DNA from: Allolobophora icterica
Lineage: Eukaryota > Annelida > Clitellata > Crassiclitellata > Lumbricidae
Length of the DNA stretch: 64,000 nt
Assembly: GCA_963556255.1 (NCBI GenBank)
Contig: OY744615.1
Coordinates: 45,306,820-45,370,819, forward strand
Reading direction: 5' to 3'
Below the pieces are notes generated by a model, which was not told where the DNA came from, made no database searches, and saw nothing but the letters and a program-made list of their open reading frames with translations. Within the stretch, counting starts at the first letter, position 1. Every line of letters starts with the position of its first letter. The translations under genes and the position numbers were made by a program. Positions 1-11,255 of the stretch are shown one piece after another.

Positions 1-2053
1 TTACCGAAGCCCGGTTCTGTGTCACTCAGGTCCGATGGGCTTTCGTTGGCAATAACAATTTTTCGAGGCGTCGACGACTTTCGACGCGACTCGTGAAGTC
101 GGCCAAATTCTTCGTCTGTCACGTCGTCGATGAAACTAACTTCTTCGACAAACTCCCCGTCGTCGTGATTCTCCAGTTTTATGCTCACTTTTGTTTCGTC
201 CAGATCGGTCAAGCCCTCTTGACCGTCGGCCTCCAATGATGACATCTGGCAGTCGGGAGGGAAAACGGCCGAGCCGGGGTCATGGGCGGCGTCCTGGCCC
301 CGGTTCGGTTTGTTCGGCCTTCGGTTGCACTTGTGTCGGACAAAGTGCTCCTTGCGGGTGAATTTGCGGCCACAGACATAGCACATATGGCTGAAGATTC
401 CCTGGTGAATCTTGACGTGGCGTCGGTAGCTCGAGCGATACTGGAAGGTCTTCGAACAGTACGGACAGCTGTTCTTCTCCGCCTCGTCGCCGGTCGATCG
501 CACAAGATTCTCGTCCGATTTCGCATCTTTCTCGTTCGGCTTCTCTGCGCCACCCGTCTCCGAAGCTGACTTAGAAGTGGTAGCTGGTCTGATTTCTGCC
601 GGCGCAATATTCCGCGTTTTGCAGAGGGCTTCGCGCAGCAGCGAACGCACCGTGTCCTTGCCTTCGGGTCGTGTCTTCTTCTCGACACAAGAAAAATCGA
701 GCGGTTCGAGCACGGGCTGTGGTGCTGGCGCTGGCTCCTGAGAAAGCAACATTGGAACGCGAAGCATCACCCTGCGCAGATCCTGGTCAGTGACCCCGGT
801 TGAACTGATGCCCTCCCTGCTAGCACGAGCATCATAGCGCGGACTGCCCGAAAGACTTAGTGGAACGATTCCGTCGACTTCAGGGAAAGTTCTAGCGTTG
901 CTTGGACTGTTTGTTGCTTGGTCGAGGGACGATTCGGTCTTGGTGGGTGTCACGAGGCCGGACCCGTTTGCGAAGAGTTTTAGCGGTTTATCATCCTTGT
1001 CGAAAAGTCTTCGAGTTGCATGCTGTATCCAGATTTTCTGGATTGCAAGCTCTTTGTCTGTGGCAAAAAAAAAGACAAATGAGGCAGCGTCAGACTCAAC
1101 TTTATCAACACGGCCCCTACCAGCTGTTACGAATGATTTCCTCTTACTCGAATGAAAACTGTTTCGTTTGTTGCCAGGATATCAAACCCTGGACAACTAC
1201 ACAAAAATGATGGGCAGTTTAGGGCACCCTGCACAGATATTCTATCCGGTTATTACATAGAGACTGAGAACTGTTGTCGTATCCGACTTTAGACAAAAAT
1301 TGGTTGGATCAAAAGCACATATTTGATGACCAAAGAAAATAAGTATGTACCTTCGTGTCTCTAATTATTTATCTAGCACCTTTTCTTGCACTAGGTAGGT
1401 AGGTAGATAGTTGCTGCTTAACGATGCTGTGCTATAACGAAGATGATTAGTGTCACCCTCCTCTTTTATCCAGGCTTGGGACTGTCACCACACGAGCATG
1501 GCAGTGGTGGAATTTTGTACACAATAAATGTCCAGATACTAAATTTGTTTAGTCAACTGTTTGACAAAAGATGTGTGCAACAAATGAGCAACATTTTGCG
1601 ACTTCTTACGATTTGGAGTTTATGACTACAAAATTATGATTATGACAAATTGTCAGAAAATAGACCAATCGGCTTTTAAGCGGTGCTGAGAAATTTCAGC
1701 TACCGTATTTACAATGCATTACAGAAATGACTGAGCACTTCACCCTTCCAGTAGAAGAGTTCTATTCCCCTTTTGAAGATAAACAGATAAGGGACAGCCA
1801 GAAGTCTCCTGAAAACTAGAAGATATCCTTCCTGAAATCAGTAGAAGCAGAAACAACAGCTGCATATATGTGTAAACCAAACCTGGAGCAAAGTTTCCAC
1901 TGATCTTGAACTGGGCGACCTTGAGATCGAGCCAGAGGAAGAAGCTTGGCAGATGCTCTGGGTCGGCCTGCTTGACGAGGGAGGCAAAACCATCCTGAAG
2001 GTGGCAGAGGTCGAGTTGACCCATCCCACAGAAACACTCCACACCTTCGTGGT
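1..2053 (-). CDS. C2H2 zinc-finger protein, 3' part (two exons, runs off left edge)
   Basis: Two exons are visible: 1883-2053 and 1-1057 (continuing past the edge). The 171-nt exon follows an acceptor at 2055-2054 and ends before donor GTTTGG at 1882. The next exon follows a pyrimidine-rich acceptor (TTTTTTTTGCCACAG) at 1059-1058. The upstream exon leaves one base and the downstream exon supplies two, so the frame is kept. Finger 1 (405-467) reads CPYCSKTF...HVKIH, a canonical C2H2 unit. A 7-residue linker leads to finger 2 (327-383), CYVCGRKF...HKC, of C2HC form. Before the fingers lie a Ser/Pro-rich stretch and a short EPLDFS motif that loosely resembles CtBP-binding PxDLS. After them comes an acidic Ser-rich tail. 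The 171-nt exon (LPSFFLWLDLKVAQFKI) vaguely recalls an RGS-type helix, but I do not recognise the family. A nuclear DNA-binding regulator is the likely role. Upstream exons were not found. Confidence 0.8.
1058..1882 (-). other. Intron of the zinc-finger gene
   Basis: The 825-bp stretch between the two zinc-finger exons has a GT donor and an AG acceptor on the minus strand. It contains a roughly 110-bp retrotransposon 3'-tail copy at about 1405-1515. No other coding signal is seen. Confidence 0.75.
1405..1515 (-). repeat. Non-LTR retrotransposon 3'-tail repeat, copy 1
   Basis: This segment carries TTAACGATGCTGTGCTATAA followed by CACCCTCCTCTTTTATCCAG and GGCTTGGGACTG. The same arrangement recurs at about 11472-11590, 14325-14410 (opposite orientation), 35195-35300 (opposite orientation) and 38730-38840. 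The 35195 copy lies directly downstream of reverse-transcriptase coding remains, so the family is probably a retrotransposon 3' UTR. Confidence 0.7.
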
Positions 2054-2789
2054 CTGTCCGTTCAACAAAACAAAACAATATTCCACTCATTATTGTTTAA
2101 AAGACCACAGTGAAACATCACCTTAATACAGCAATTGAAGGGCTTGCCGCAATAACCAGGTATGTCGGATTTTTTGAGTTATGGGAAACTGGCTTCAAAG
2201 ATTTGACACCTCATATCAATACCATTATGCTGACAAACTGTTTTATCCAAAAGCCAATCCAAAAATAATCAGATTTGCACCAAATTTGCAGGATATATAG
2301 AATACAATATTCCAAGCACGCTGGCATACTTTTTCACATAAACCAGGTATGTCGACATACCATGGTTATTGAAGTAAGGCCTTCCATTGTAATCTCGAGA
2401 TTTCTAAAGTTCCCAAGAAAGTGAAGTCACGGGAACCAGCTTATTCACAGGCGCTTAGTCAAAACAAAATCGATAGGCAGGTAGGGTCAAAATCTGTTCA
2501 AAAAGGTCAGGCAGGCAGACGGCTAAGGTGAGTGGTGTTTAGAATTGAAGCAGCGAGAGAGATAAGGGGAAGAGGAGGAGGATAGGATTTATGAGTGAAA
2601 GACCTGTGGAGAGAGGGCAAGAGATAAGGTTTTGGTGAGTTTGTAGGATGGATTGTTGTGGACTCATCTACCGAGTTAATGCACCATTCTGCTTAATATG
2701 GTATTATGTTCCCCAAAGCTATCAACTTAACACCCCATACTGATTAACGTGCTGTACAACAACTGCAGTGTAGTGCTAAATATTGATTT

Positions 2790-3040
2790 CTTCATCATGT
2801 ACTGTAATGTAATGTAATCACAGATTTATATCTATCGCCTCTTCAACAGATATTCATCAGAGGCGCTCTCGATCTAACGATAGAAAACGAGGATTGAACA
2901 AAATGGTTTTCAAGCGCTTACAGAATAGAAGTAAAGAAAGACCAAGAAGCTCATGTCGTAAGATGCTAGGTATAACCTATTCCAGAAAGTTGGACCGACC
3001 ACAGCAAAGCTTCTGTGCTGTACCCTGGAAGTTCTGGTTA
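2790..3040 (-). mobile_element. CR1-like retrotransposon 3' end, (TGTAA)n tail
   Basis: On the plus strand a short TGTAATGTAATG tail is followed by a conserved block ending in AGCTTCTGTGCTGT. The block matches 28865-29065 closely, and that copy continues into reverse-transcriptase C-terminal coding remains on the minus strand. This is therefore a 5'-truncated copy inserted antisense to the plus strand. A similar but more diverged copy is at 55230-55420. Confidence 0.65.
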
Positions 3041-3654
3041 TCCCCTTTTATGTGCAGCCTGATTAACATGCTCGATCATAAGTCATGTCCCTTGATGGCT
3101 TCACGTTAAGGAGTACACACCCAAGCTCTTAATCACAATCTTAACCACACGATTGCAAATGCATCTCTCTGTCTGTCTTGATATCTTAGTCTGTCTTTCT
3201 CTGTCTGTCTTTCTCTGTCTGTCTTTCTTTCTCTCTCCCTCCGTCTTTCTCTCTCTGTCTATCTTGATCTCTATCAAGGCACATGCAACTCAGCATTCCT
3301 TCATTCACTCTAACCTCATCTAATGACTTCTAGTGCCAATAGCACAATAGCCAATAGCACCAGGGCATCGATCGATGATCGCATCAACTCAAATTGCAAT
3401 CAATAGCAAAATCTGTTGGAAAAGCCAGGTTGAATTCCAACAGATCCGAGAATCTGGAAGCTAGGAATGAATGAATGCACGAATGAATAGCAACACTTTC
3501 AGATATCTATTCACAGGTGGCACTAAGGCGCTCCCAACCCAGCTTCAGCAAAGGAGACCAGTCTTCAAGTTTCTCTGACTCACAGTTGCTAAGTGCCGTC
3601 TAGATCTGTCGTATGGTCATGTATGTACACATGAACTTGGGAAGGAGAGCAATA

Positions 3655-3930
3655 TCAAATACAGCTGTATATAGTATTGTACACTGTATTGTACATTGTA
3701 TTGTATATTGTATTGTATACTGTATTGTACACTGATTGTAAACTGTATTATATACTGTATTGTATTTTGTATTGTGTACTGTATAGTATATGCTATATTG
3801 TATGCTGTATTGTATATTGTATAGTATATGCTGTATTGTATGTGGTATGACCATATTGTATACTGTACTGTATATTGTATTGCATACTGTATTGTATATT
3901 TTATTGCATATTGTAATGTACTGTACGTGT
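3655..3930. repeat. Degenerate (TATTGTATACTG)-type tandem repeat
   Basis: About 270 bp of diverged 10-12-bp units built on TGTATTGTATA. Both strands stay open in several frames only because of the repeat, so no gene is called. Confidence 0.85.
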
Positions 3931-4029
3931 AAGTACTGTGTAAAGTATTTGTACCTGTCAAATGCAAATAAAGTCTACTGGCTTACTTAAAGCAGACTGC
4001 TTCTGTCTGAACTGGGGCCCAGCAGCCCA

Positions 4030-4180
4030 AGAGTGAGGCCAATTGGTTAGAGTGCTCTGCCTCTAACGCAAAGAGTATAGGTTCAATTCTCCACTGAGGC
4101 AGTCACTGTGTAGGGACCTAAACACAATTGCTCAATGCAATTGTGGATTCACAAATGTAATTTTTAATCTACCAAATTGC
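4030..4180 (+). mobile_element. tRNA-derived SINE, copy 1
   Basis: An A-box-like TTGGTTAGAGTGCTC and a B-box-like GGTTCAATTCT stand about 35 bp apart, as in a tRNA-derived Pol III promoter. They are followed by the family body GTCACTGTGTAGGGACCT. Related copies occur at 22785-22875, 26195-26345 and 36470-36605. Confidence 0.65.
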
Positions 4181-5649
4181 TCGACTTCATGACAGACAGA
4201 CCATAACTAGGTACAATTCAGGTCCGCCGGGTTTTGACGTACGACAATAAACTAATCATAAAATCCTCCCTTTCGTCGAAAAGATGCCAAGACGCTTCTG
4301 GCTTGACCGCAACATCTGTGCCGCGCCAGTTCGACAAAATAAACAAACAAACGAGGCTTACCAAATCAAAACTTTAGCGCCGTCACGAAAATCGATCCAA
4401 ACGCCGATGTTTTTAGTCGTTCGGAAGAGATAGGACATCGTTTAAAAGGAAGGAAAAGCAGAAACGAAGACGCAATACAGACGATGGGCTACACACGCTC
4501 AACCCCAACCCTTTGTTCGCCTTTGTCTCAATAGGGCCAGCTGCCAATCAACGCGTGCGCACAATGTCCACTCACGCCTCCACCGTCGCTACTTCCCCCG
4601 CTTCCCCCTTTGCCCTCCCTCTGTATTTCACGTCTCCTCCTCCCACTGCCACTCCTCCGCTCCCTCCGTCACCGTCCCACCCACCCCTTTCCCTAGTAAA
4701 AGCCCACGATGCTGCCGACGGGCCAAAGCCATTGGGCCAAAGCGCTTCTGGGAGCCATTGTTCAAGCAACCAAAATTACGGAGCAACTTTTACCAACCAA
4801 AGCCCGTCCGATTATTTTCGAACAGACAACCGGAAGATGCCAATCAAAGCTGCGACGCGCGGAAAGAAAATCAAAAGTCGGAGAATACCGATTTTGTCTA
4901 AGAAGTTGATTTGATTTCCTTTACCTGCAACAAAGGTACACACTCACGACATAAACACGGCCATTAATAAACTCACGCTGGTGCCCTGCTCCTCTCTAGA
5001 AATGATGGTGGCGCTCGCACCTTGCAGCTGCTTTTTCATTAAAAGAATTCACTTGGTTTACCAATTCAAATGTTTTATTGGTTAAGACTTTAGAATCGAA
5101 GTTTATAGAGAATTTGTCTTATAAATAATTTATTTTGGAAACAAGTCCGTGAATCCTTTTGCTGACTTCGATCAAAGTAGGCCTACCAACAGCTATTTCT
5201 AAAATAAAATAAAGTATGCATACAGCAAATAGCCTAGCAGCTTCAATGGCAACGGTATTAGTTCAAGTAGGCTACCAGATGTTCAGCCAGACAATAACAT
5301 TTTCGTTTTGGAAATATTTTAAAATAAGTAGCCCTAGTGGAGTCGTAAGTAATTTATTTAAGCTTGTAAAATAGAATTTGTGCACATTTAAGAAGGCGTG
5401 GCTACACTCACGTGGCGTTTAATTGAAGACACCTATGGCTCAGCGCTCGTGAATAAGCTGGCGCCGTGCGCTTTGCTTTGGAGTAGGCTAGAGATTTCGA
5501 ATTTGGAGCTTAACAATAATATTAAGATATTTGTTTATTCGGCCTTTTCGGTTTCGTTCATTTGACAGTAAATCACGGCATTGCATGGTTGGAGCAACAT
5601 GTTGTTAAGCCAAAGATCGTGGTTTCTTTTGGTTTAGGACTGTTGGTAG

Positions 5650-5771
5650 GCCCCTAATGAATTTCAGGGGGTCAAGCCGCCCTCTGGGAGTTGGCCAAAG
5701 GCTAAAAGCAGAGGGTCAAAAAAGAAGCTGGGGTCCAAACCCTCTGACCACCCGGCAAACCGGATACTGTG
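5650..5771. mobile_element. Diverged terminal fragment of the 42756-45085 hAT family
   Basis: The segment reads, in inverse orientation, like the left end of the hAT element at 42756: a GGGGGTCAAGCCG block, GGCCAAAGGCT, GGGTCAAAAAAGAAGC, and a terminus CCGGCAAACCGGATACTG that matches CGGCAAATCGGACCCTG with a few changes. The partner terminus is not seen, so this is a truncated copy. A (CA)n-rich stretch at 5766-5860 follows. Confidence 0.6.
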
Positions 5772-7590
5772 ACACGCACACATACATACAGGCATACAAA
5801 TACATACATATTACATACATATACACACACACAAACACACACACACACACACACAGGCCCTACATACACAGAACCTATATTTCCATATGGGACTCGTGCA
5901 GAGCCCATACGGGTCCCATCTATGAAAACGTTGATAGGGCGTGGAATTTTTCCGATTACGAATTTACGAATCTAATGACGACAAACCAGCCACGGACGCG
6001 TCCAGGAGAGTGGCGACACCTAGCGATTGGTTTTCAATAACTTGGCGACTTTTCAAATTTTTATATGACTTCGGACAAGGGGGAATCAGTCCCCAATGTT
6101 CCCAAAATCCTCAGAGCGGCTCCAGAGTACATTTGACACTTGACACTTGTTTATTTGGTAACCAAACTTATACAGATACAGAAGAAACACGCATTATTAT
6201 ATTCCAAAGTCTGGCTACACTGCCGTGCTTAGCAAAAAGACCGTAACTGACTTTTTTTCAATTTTGAGTTATTACCATAGTCGGCATTGTATACCAGCCC
6301 TACACATTGGTACAAAGCGAGAATGCCGTATCTGATCTTCCGGCTGAGATACAGCCTTATTAAAATCACCGTAACTGCAGAAACAGGCTAGTGTGCTTAG
6401 TAAGAAGGCCGTATGTGCAGATGCGGTCTTCTTGCTAAGCAGACACTTGGGGTCAGCTTGGGGTTGTTTACCGTATCTGCAGTGAGCATGCGCATTCAGT
6501 ACTTCCGCCTTCTCGAGTTTACGTAAAATTATGGCGTGCTTGCGATTGGACTTTTTTCCGAAATCAACACTAAGTTACTCTACAAAGAGGTGAGTAAATA
6601 CCCAAAATAATGTTGATAGTTATATTAGTATTATTATAAGTTGTTAACAACGCCCATGCTATATTAATAAACCGTGAGTGATAATTTGCTGGAAACCGAG
6701 TTCAACTATGGTAGCATTTAATACTTTACTATTGTGCGGTGTAATAATAATATAATTCGTTAATATTACCTGTTGAATTAGATATTTACAGTGTCGCCTA
6801 ATCCAGGTTGCGAATTGTAATATGGACTAACCTTGAATACGACAGTTAATGTTTGGATTTTAGCGATGCGTGTGCGTGTAAAGCATCCTCGAAGTAGCTT
6901 GTTACCAACGATGCTGTTATACTGTCCTACGTGTAATTATAATTACAATAATGATGTATTGACTTCAGTTTGACGCCTCTGACCACAAGGGAAACCGATT
7001 TTCATCCCTCATTGGCTCCTTTGCCTGTTAATTGTTTTGACTGCCTCGGGAAATAATTCAGTGTTTCAAGCGTTGTTATGTAATTATGGTAGGTTTTAAT
7101 AGAATTTGATATAAGCCTATACATAGATCTGATAACTAAATTAATTTGTTAGGTAATCGCAGGGATTGTCGCAATGGTCCAACTAGTTCAATGTCAAGAT
7201 GAGCAACCGAGGTGCTGAGTTTTCAGGACACTAAGGCAACTTCAGCCGGTCAACCAACCATCAGCCATGAGTAAAAAGGGCGAACATCACTATACTTTGG
7301 AGGTAATGCCAGAAAACCATAACTGTTTTATAGTAAAATATATTTAGCATTTTGGTCGAAAACATGTTGGATTCATATTAGTATAGAATAACCTAATGGA
7401 TGATTTTTGTCTGACATTTCTCAAGAATAAACATGATACTAAATAATTCTGAAGTGTATGAATTCAACTTTGTTTGCCTTTAAGTAATTAGATGTTGATA
7501 TAATTGAAATGTATTTTTCATTGTAGACTATTACTTAGTTCAAACTGCACCATCAGTGGAGGACTCCAAACTACAGTCGCAGTCCATTGC

Positions 7591-8290
7591 TCACCCTGTG
7601 CCATCATGATGCTGGCTTATTAGTGTAGCTTCATGCCAAAGAACTGCCATCGGTTTCAACATTTCGGATGACTGGGTGCCTAGCGGTACAAAACTCTTAT
7701 TAAATGCAATAATTCGACTTGTAAACATGGCAGATTTAAACATTAGTGTAGCTTCATGCCAAAGAACTGCCATCGGTTTCAACATTTCGGATGACTGGGT
7801 GCCTAGCGGCACAAAACTCTTATTAAATGCAATAATTCGACTTGTAAACATGGCAGATTTAAACATATCCATACTCAGAAGAATGACTTTCTGTAAGTCC
7901 ACCATTAGTTGTTGCGCATATATTACATGATCAGATTGAATTTGTTTTGCCCAATCATTTCTATATTGCTGTCGACTTTCAGTAGCTTTAGCGATAATTA
8001 TGTTTATGCCAGTTAATACAAACATCACAGTCAATTGAGGTTGCTCAACATTGTGCTCTTTGTTGTGCAATGCAAAGAATTCACATATTCCACACTGTTC
8101 ATGTCCTATTTGTAACTTACTGAATGAAATATTCATCTCCTTAACAACAGAACGATACACTTCGTTGGAACAAACAGTTGTGCTATGTTTAAGTTTAAAA
8201 TCTTTATGCATGAGGTTAATTGTTATGTCTCAGAGAAGATAATGCTGGTTAGGTGCGTTTTCACGTCTGTAGTGTGGAATAGTAGGACTG
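7591..8290 (-). pseudogene. Transposase-like pseudogene of the 6220-9878 element
   Basis: An open stretch begins at about 8211 and reads to a stop near 7591, about 206 residues. Homologous-looking sequence continues upstream (YRRENAPNQHYL), but an in-frame TGA separates it. Visible motifs are CGICEFF followed by ALHNKEHN (Cys/His, possibly metal-binding), then DLQKVILL, then FTSRIIAFNKSFVPLG and LWHEA. From memory this order resembles an invertebrate family with an RNase H-like (DDE) core, in which DLQK would carry the first acidic residue. The later acidic residues are missing, so the copy is inactive. A 41-residue block is duplicated in frame. Family assignment is inference. Confidence 0.5.
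7624..7869. repeat. Two-copy 123-bp tandem duplication
   Basis: The 123-bp unit starting GTAGCTTCATGCC at 7625 repeats at 7748, with one visible difference (GGTACAAAAC versus GGCACAAAAC). It equals 41 codons and stays in frame within the transposase-like pseudogene, so the duplication is recent. Confidence 0.95.
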
Positions 8291-8909
8291 AATGACTCAG
8301 TTTGACTGCTTTACAAATCACGGTTCACTTTCTTAGTAGGCTTTGCCTTACCACGACCATCTGGTGTAGGTGTGATGGACCTAGAACCAGCCCCATTAAG
8401 CGCATTTTGCAATACTGAATCATTATTTTGGGCAAATCCTAGGGTTGTCAACAAAAACACCACACTGACACTTCCTCACCAGCAACATCAACAAAGACCT
8501 TGAAGGAAGTATTGATAGGTTTTCCTCTCTTAGACTCAATATCTAGTTTGCTGCTGACAAACTACCTTCGTGGTAAATGGTTCTCGAAATGTACAGACGT
8601 TGTTCGTTCCAGCTCAATAACTATTTTCTATTCGCTTTGTACACGTTCCACTGTACAGTTAATAGTTTTTGTTTACTGTTTAGCTATTACAACTCTTAAA
8701 GCCGCATGAATAGTAAATATTGTACATGTAATTTGGGTTACCCACGCTTAACGGGACTTGTCCCTTTTGAGTGACCTGTTGAGCACTGACAAGAACTGTG
8801 AATAAAAAAGTGAAATGTCTTGTTTCTGGCTTTAATACAGTTTGTGTCACAATAAATGGCGTTGATTGATTGAAAATATAAAATCAGCAATAAGGATAGC
8901 CTAACAGAT

Positions 8910-9050
8910 AACAATGACAATTATAGAGATTGTACACTGACAGGGCTGGCATCAGTTTTGGACTGGGGGACCTTACCCCCACTTTTTGAACAATAATAAT
9001 AGAGATTGTACACTGACAGTACTGGCATCAGTTTGTCCGACAAATATAGG
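8910..9050. repeat. Short direct repeat
   Basis: ATAGAGATTGTACACTGACA followed by a CTGGCATCAGTTT block appears at about 8922 and again at about 9000, roughly 78 bp apart, inside the TIR transposon. Confidence 0.8.
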
Positions 9051-9176
9051 GGAACGGCAAGTTAGAAAAAGGCGGACAAAAAGAAGAAAGTTTCCATTGG
9101 TGAGGTCATCATTTGTAAAAACATTTGGGGACATATCCCCTGCCCCCTTCCCAGTGTCGGCGTCTATGGAACTAAC

Positions 9177-9574
9177 CATGGGCGCAGAGGTGTAAATTTG
9201 GTCTAAAAAGTGGGGGTACCAATTTCCTACATACACGAAGCAAGGCGGATATTGCAATTTCTGGGAAGGCACAAAAATAAAATATTGATTGGCGTTGTTA
9301 AAAAAAATGGGGGTACGGTACCCCCAGTCCACAACGTGGGGTACGGGTACCCTCGCACCCCCACAAATTACGCCTATGCATGGGCGTAACTTTGGTCTAA
9401 AAGTTGGGGGTATTAATTTCTTACATGCACGAAAAAGCCGGAGACTGCGATCTATGGGAAGGCACAATAAAAAAAATTGATTGGCGTTGTTAAAAAAATG
9501 GGGGTGCGGTGCCCCAGTCCAAAAAGTGTGGTTACGGGTACCCCTTGTACCCTCCTCCACAAATTACGCCTATG
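9177..9574. mobile_element. Dimeric hAT-like MITE nested in the TIR transposon
   Basis: Two related units of about 200 bp lie head to tail (9177-9378 and 9379-9574). Each begins CATGGGCG and ends near CGCCTATG, giving short inverted ends. GAACTAAC directly flanks the pair at 9169-9176 and 9575-9582, so the dimer appears to have inserted as one unit with an 8-bp duplication. A partial relative is at about 38075-38130 (GTAACTTTGGTCTAAAAAG). Confidence 0.75.
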
Positions 9575-10099
9575 GAACTAACACATCAACAAGTTTATTT
9601 CTTATTACTTGCAGTTACGGTTTTCTTCCTAAGCATCGCGAAAACAATATACACAGTCAGTCCATAGTAAAAAGGCCGTATCTGCATTTTTGGGCATTTA
9701 AAATTAAAAATTAAAAATAATGCTAATGCACATTTAAATGTAACATCAAGAAGTATCATATCTGAAAAAACTAGAACTGTAGCTTTTTAAATAACCCTTG
9801 GCATTTTCAAATTTCGTTTTTTCAGTTTATCTCAGAATGGACTTTTTGCAGATACGGTCTTCTTGCTAAGCACGGCAGTACACAGGAGGCCCAAAAGACG
9901 TTACTTAGGGCTAAGCTCTTTTGTAACAACCGTCAGCTAATAGCTAAGGAATGTAATGTGATGTATATGACAGTACATCTTCTAAATTTCTCAGTGCCAC
10001 ACAAAAGCCACGTCGGGTAGACCAGCTTAACAGCGACGCAATACCGAATCAAGTCTGTTACAGCCAGATTGCTTGATAAGACTCCATTCGTTTTTAATG

Positions 10100-10205
10100 A
10101 CGTCCGTCCGTCCGTCCGTCCGTCCGTCCGTCCGTCCGTCCGTCCGTCCGTCCGTCCGTCCGTCCGTCCGTCCGTCCGTCCGTCCGTCCGTCCGTCCGTC
10201 CGTCT
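10100..10205. repeat. (CCGT)n microsatellite
   Basis: About 26 uninterrupted copies of CCGT. Apparent proteins across it (RPSVRPSV) are repeat translations. Confidence 0.97.
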
Positions 10206-10566
10206 GTATATTTTTTTGTCTTACTGTCTTTCAGTCTGTTTGTCATTCAGTATGTCTGCATGTTTCAATCGCCTTACTTAGACGGCTGAAATGCGGCGTC
10301 GTAAATTACGTAGACTCTCATCAATTTGACGCCCATAGTCTAGCATTTAGATTCACCTTTCCCTCCTCCCCACTCTCCCTCCCGTACTCTCTCTCTCTCC
10401 AAAGTCGCCGATTCGGTCCACTGCCTGACCGACCGACCTACCAAACTTTGCATGCGATCCAATCCATGCAGTCCGAAGTTTGAACGAAAGTCTCTGATCT
10501 CAGGCTATTTCTGTTGTTACTCTCCCTCCCTCGCTATTGATTTATCTGGTTATTGTTTTATTTTAT

Positions 10567-10650
10567 CAGTCAGTCAGTCAGTCAGTCAGTCAGTCAGTCA
10601 GTCAGTCAGTCAGTCAGTCAGTCAGTCAGTCAGTCAGTCAGTCAGTCAGC
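10567..10650. repeat. (CAGT)n microsatellite
   Basis: About 20 copies of CAGT. Within 60 bp there is a (CATT)n run and a fragment of the retrotransposon 3' end GCGCCTCTTCAAG...CAGAGGCGCTC at about 10710-10752. Confidence 0.97.
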
Positions 10651-11194
10651 CAAATCAGCCAGCAAGGTAAGTTATTCATTCATTCATTCATTCTAAGGAC
10701 TTGATCTATAGCGCCTCTTCAAGATACCTGACACCTACTCAGAGGCGCTCCCAGCTCAGTCAACTAGCCAGTCAGCGAGCAGGCAGCTAGCCGGCCAGTC
10801 AGTCAGTTAGCCAGCAAGGTAAGTCAGTCACACAGGCACTAAAGCAGGCATATAGAAAGAACAGTTAGCTTTACGTCGTATGACACCATTCATAAAATTA
10901 GTTTTTCAGTCTCTGGCCTTTTTCGTCTCGTGTCAGAGGGATCTTGTACGAGTATACTTCGCACGGTGTGGCTAGTCGCCCCTTCTGATTTAACGCAGCG
11001 CTTACGCATAAGCTGGTCCTCTGCTCTTAGCTTTAAAGTAGTGCTTCAATTAAAAATCTTAAACCTTATGATTACTACTACGTCTTACTGTCCTGTTAGT
11101 TTTGGTGAAATCAAAGCCAAATTGCCGACATGAAGATCGCTGTCCAGGCAACTCTAATGGGAAGTGATAGAATTTTAGGAGGTGTACTTACACA

Positions 11195-11255
11195 TCTTTG
11201 AACCCCCAAACTTCCGATTGATAGTCCAGCACGCTAACCACTTGACTAATGGGGA
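11195..11255 (-). mobile_element. tRNA-like SINE head
   Basis: On the minus strand AGTCAAGTGGTTAGCGTGCT (A-box region) is followed by GGGGGTTCAAAG (B-box-like). The cloverleaf is incomplete and there is no clear acceptor stem, so it is read as a SINE head and not a functional tRNA. Confidence 0.45.

Larger units (their letters stand above)
2054..6215. other. Intergenic or upstream region of the zinc-finger gene
   Basis: Apart from the repeats listed separately, no coding exon can be supported. 4300-5050 is richer in G+C and CpG than its surroundings, and could be promoter-proximal for the zinc-finger gene; this is inference only. Confidence 0.4.
6220..9878. mobile_element. TIR DNA transposon, superfamily not assigned, 4-bp TACA target duplication
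   Basis: The ends are inverted: left CTGCCGTGCTTAGCAA, then AAAGACCGTAACTG; right TTGCTAAGCACGGCAG read inward. TACA stands on both outer sides (6216-6219 and 9879-9882), giving a 4-bp duplication. The motif CCGTA(T/A)CTG recurs near the ends at about 6241, 6327, 6370, 6470, 9677 and 9849 (reverse), as expected of subterminal transposase-binding repeats. Inside lies a decayed minus-strand transposase-like gene with a 123-bp internal duplication, and a nested dimeric MITE. Length 3659 bp. The 4-bp duplication does not fit hAT (8), mariner (TA) or piggyBac (TTAA). Confidence 0.75.

Noticed and set aside
4513..4914. 133-residue Pro/Ser-rich plus frame in a GC-rich region
   Set aside because: No family motif, no splice sites and no support from its neighbours. 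It may just be promoter-type GC-rich sequence.
4975..5035. Minus-strand mini-exon LQGASATIISREEQGTS with a GTGAGT donor
   Set aside because: Its splice phase does not fit the zinc-finger exon, and the sequence resembles the dispersed CACCAGC(C/T)TATTCACGAGCGC-type repeat seen at 28265 and 59990.
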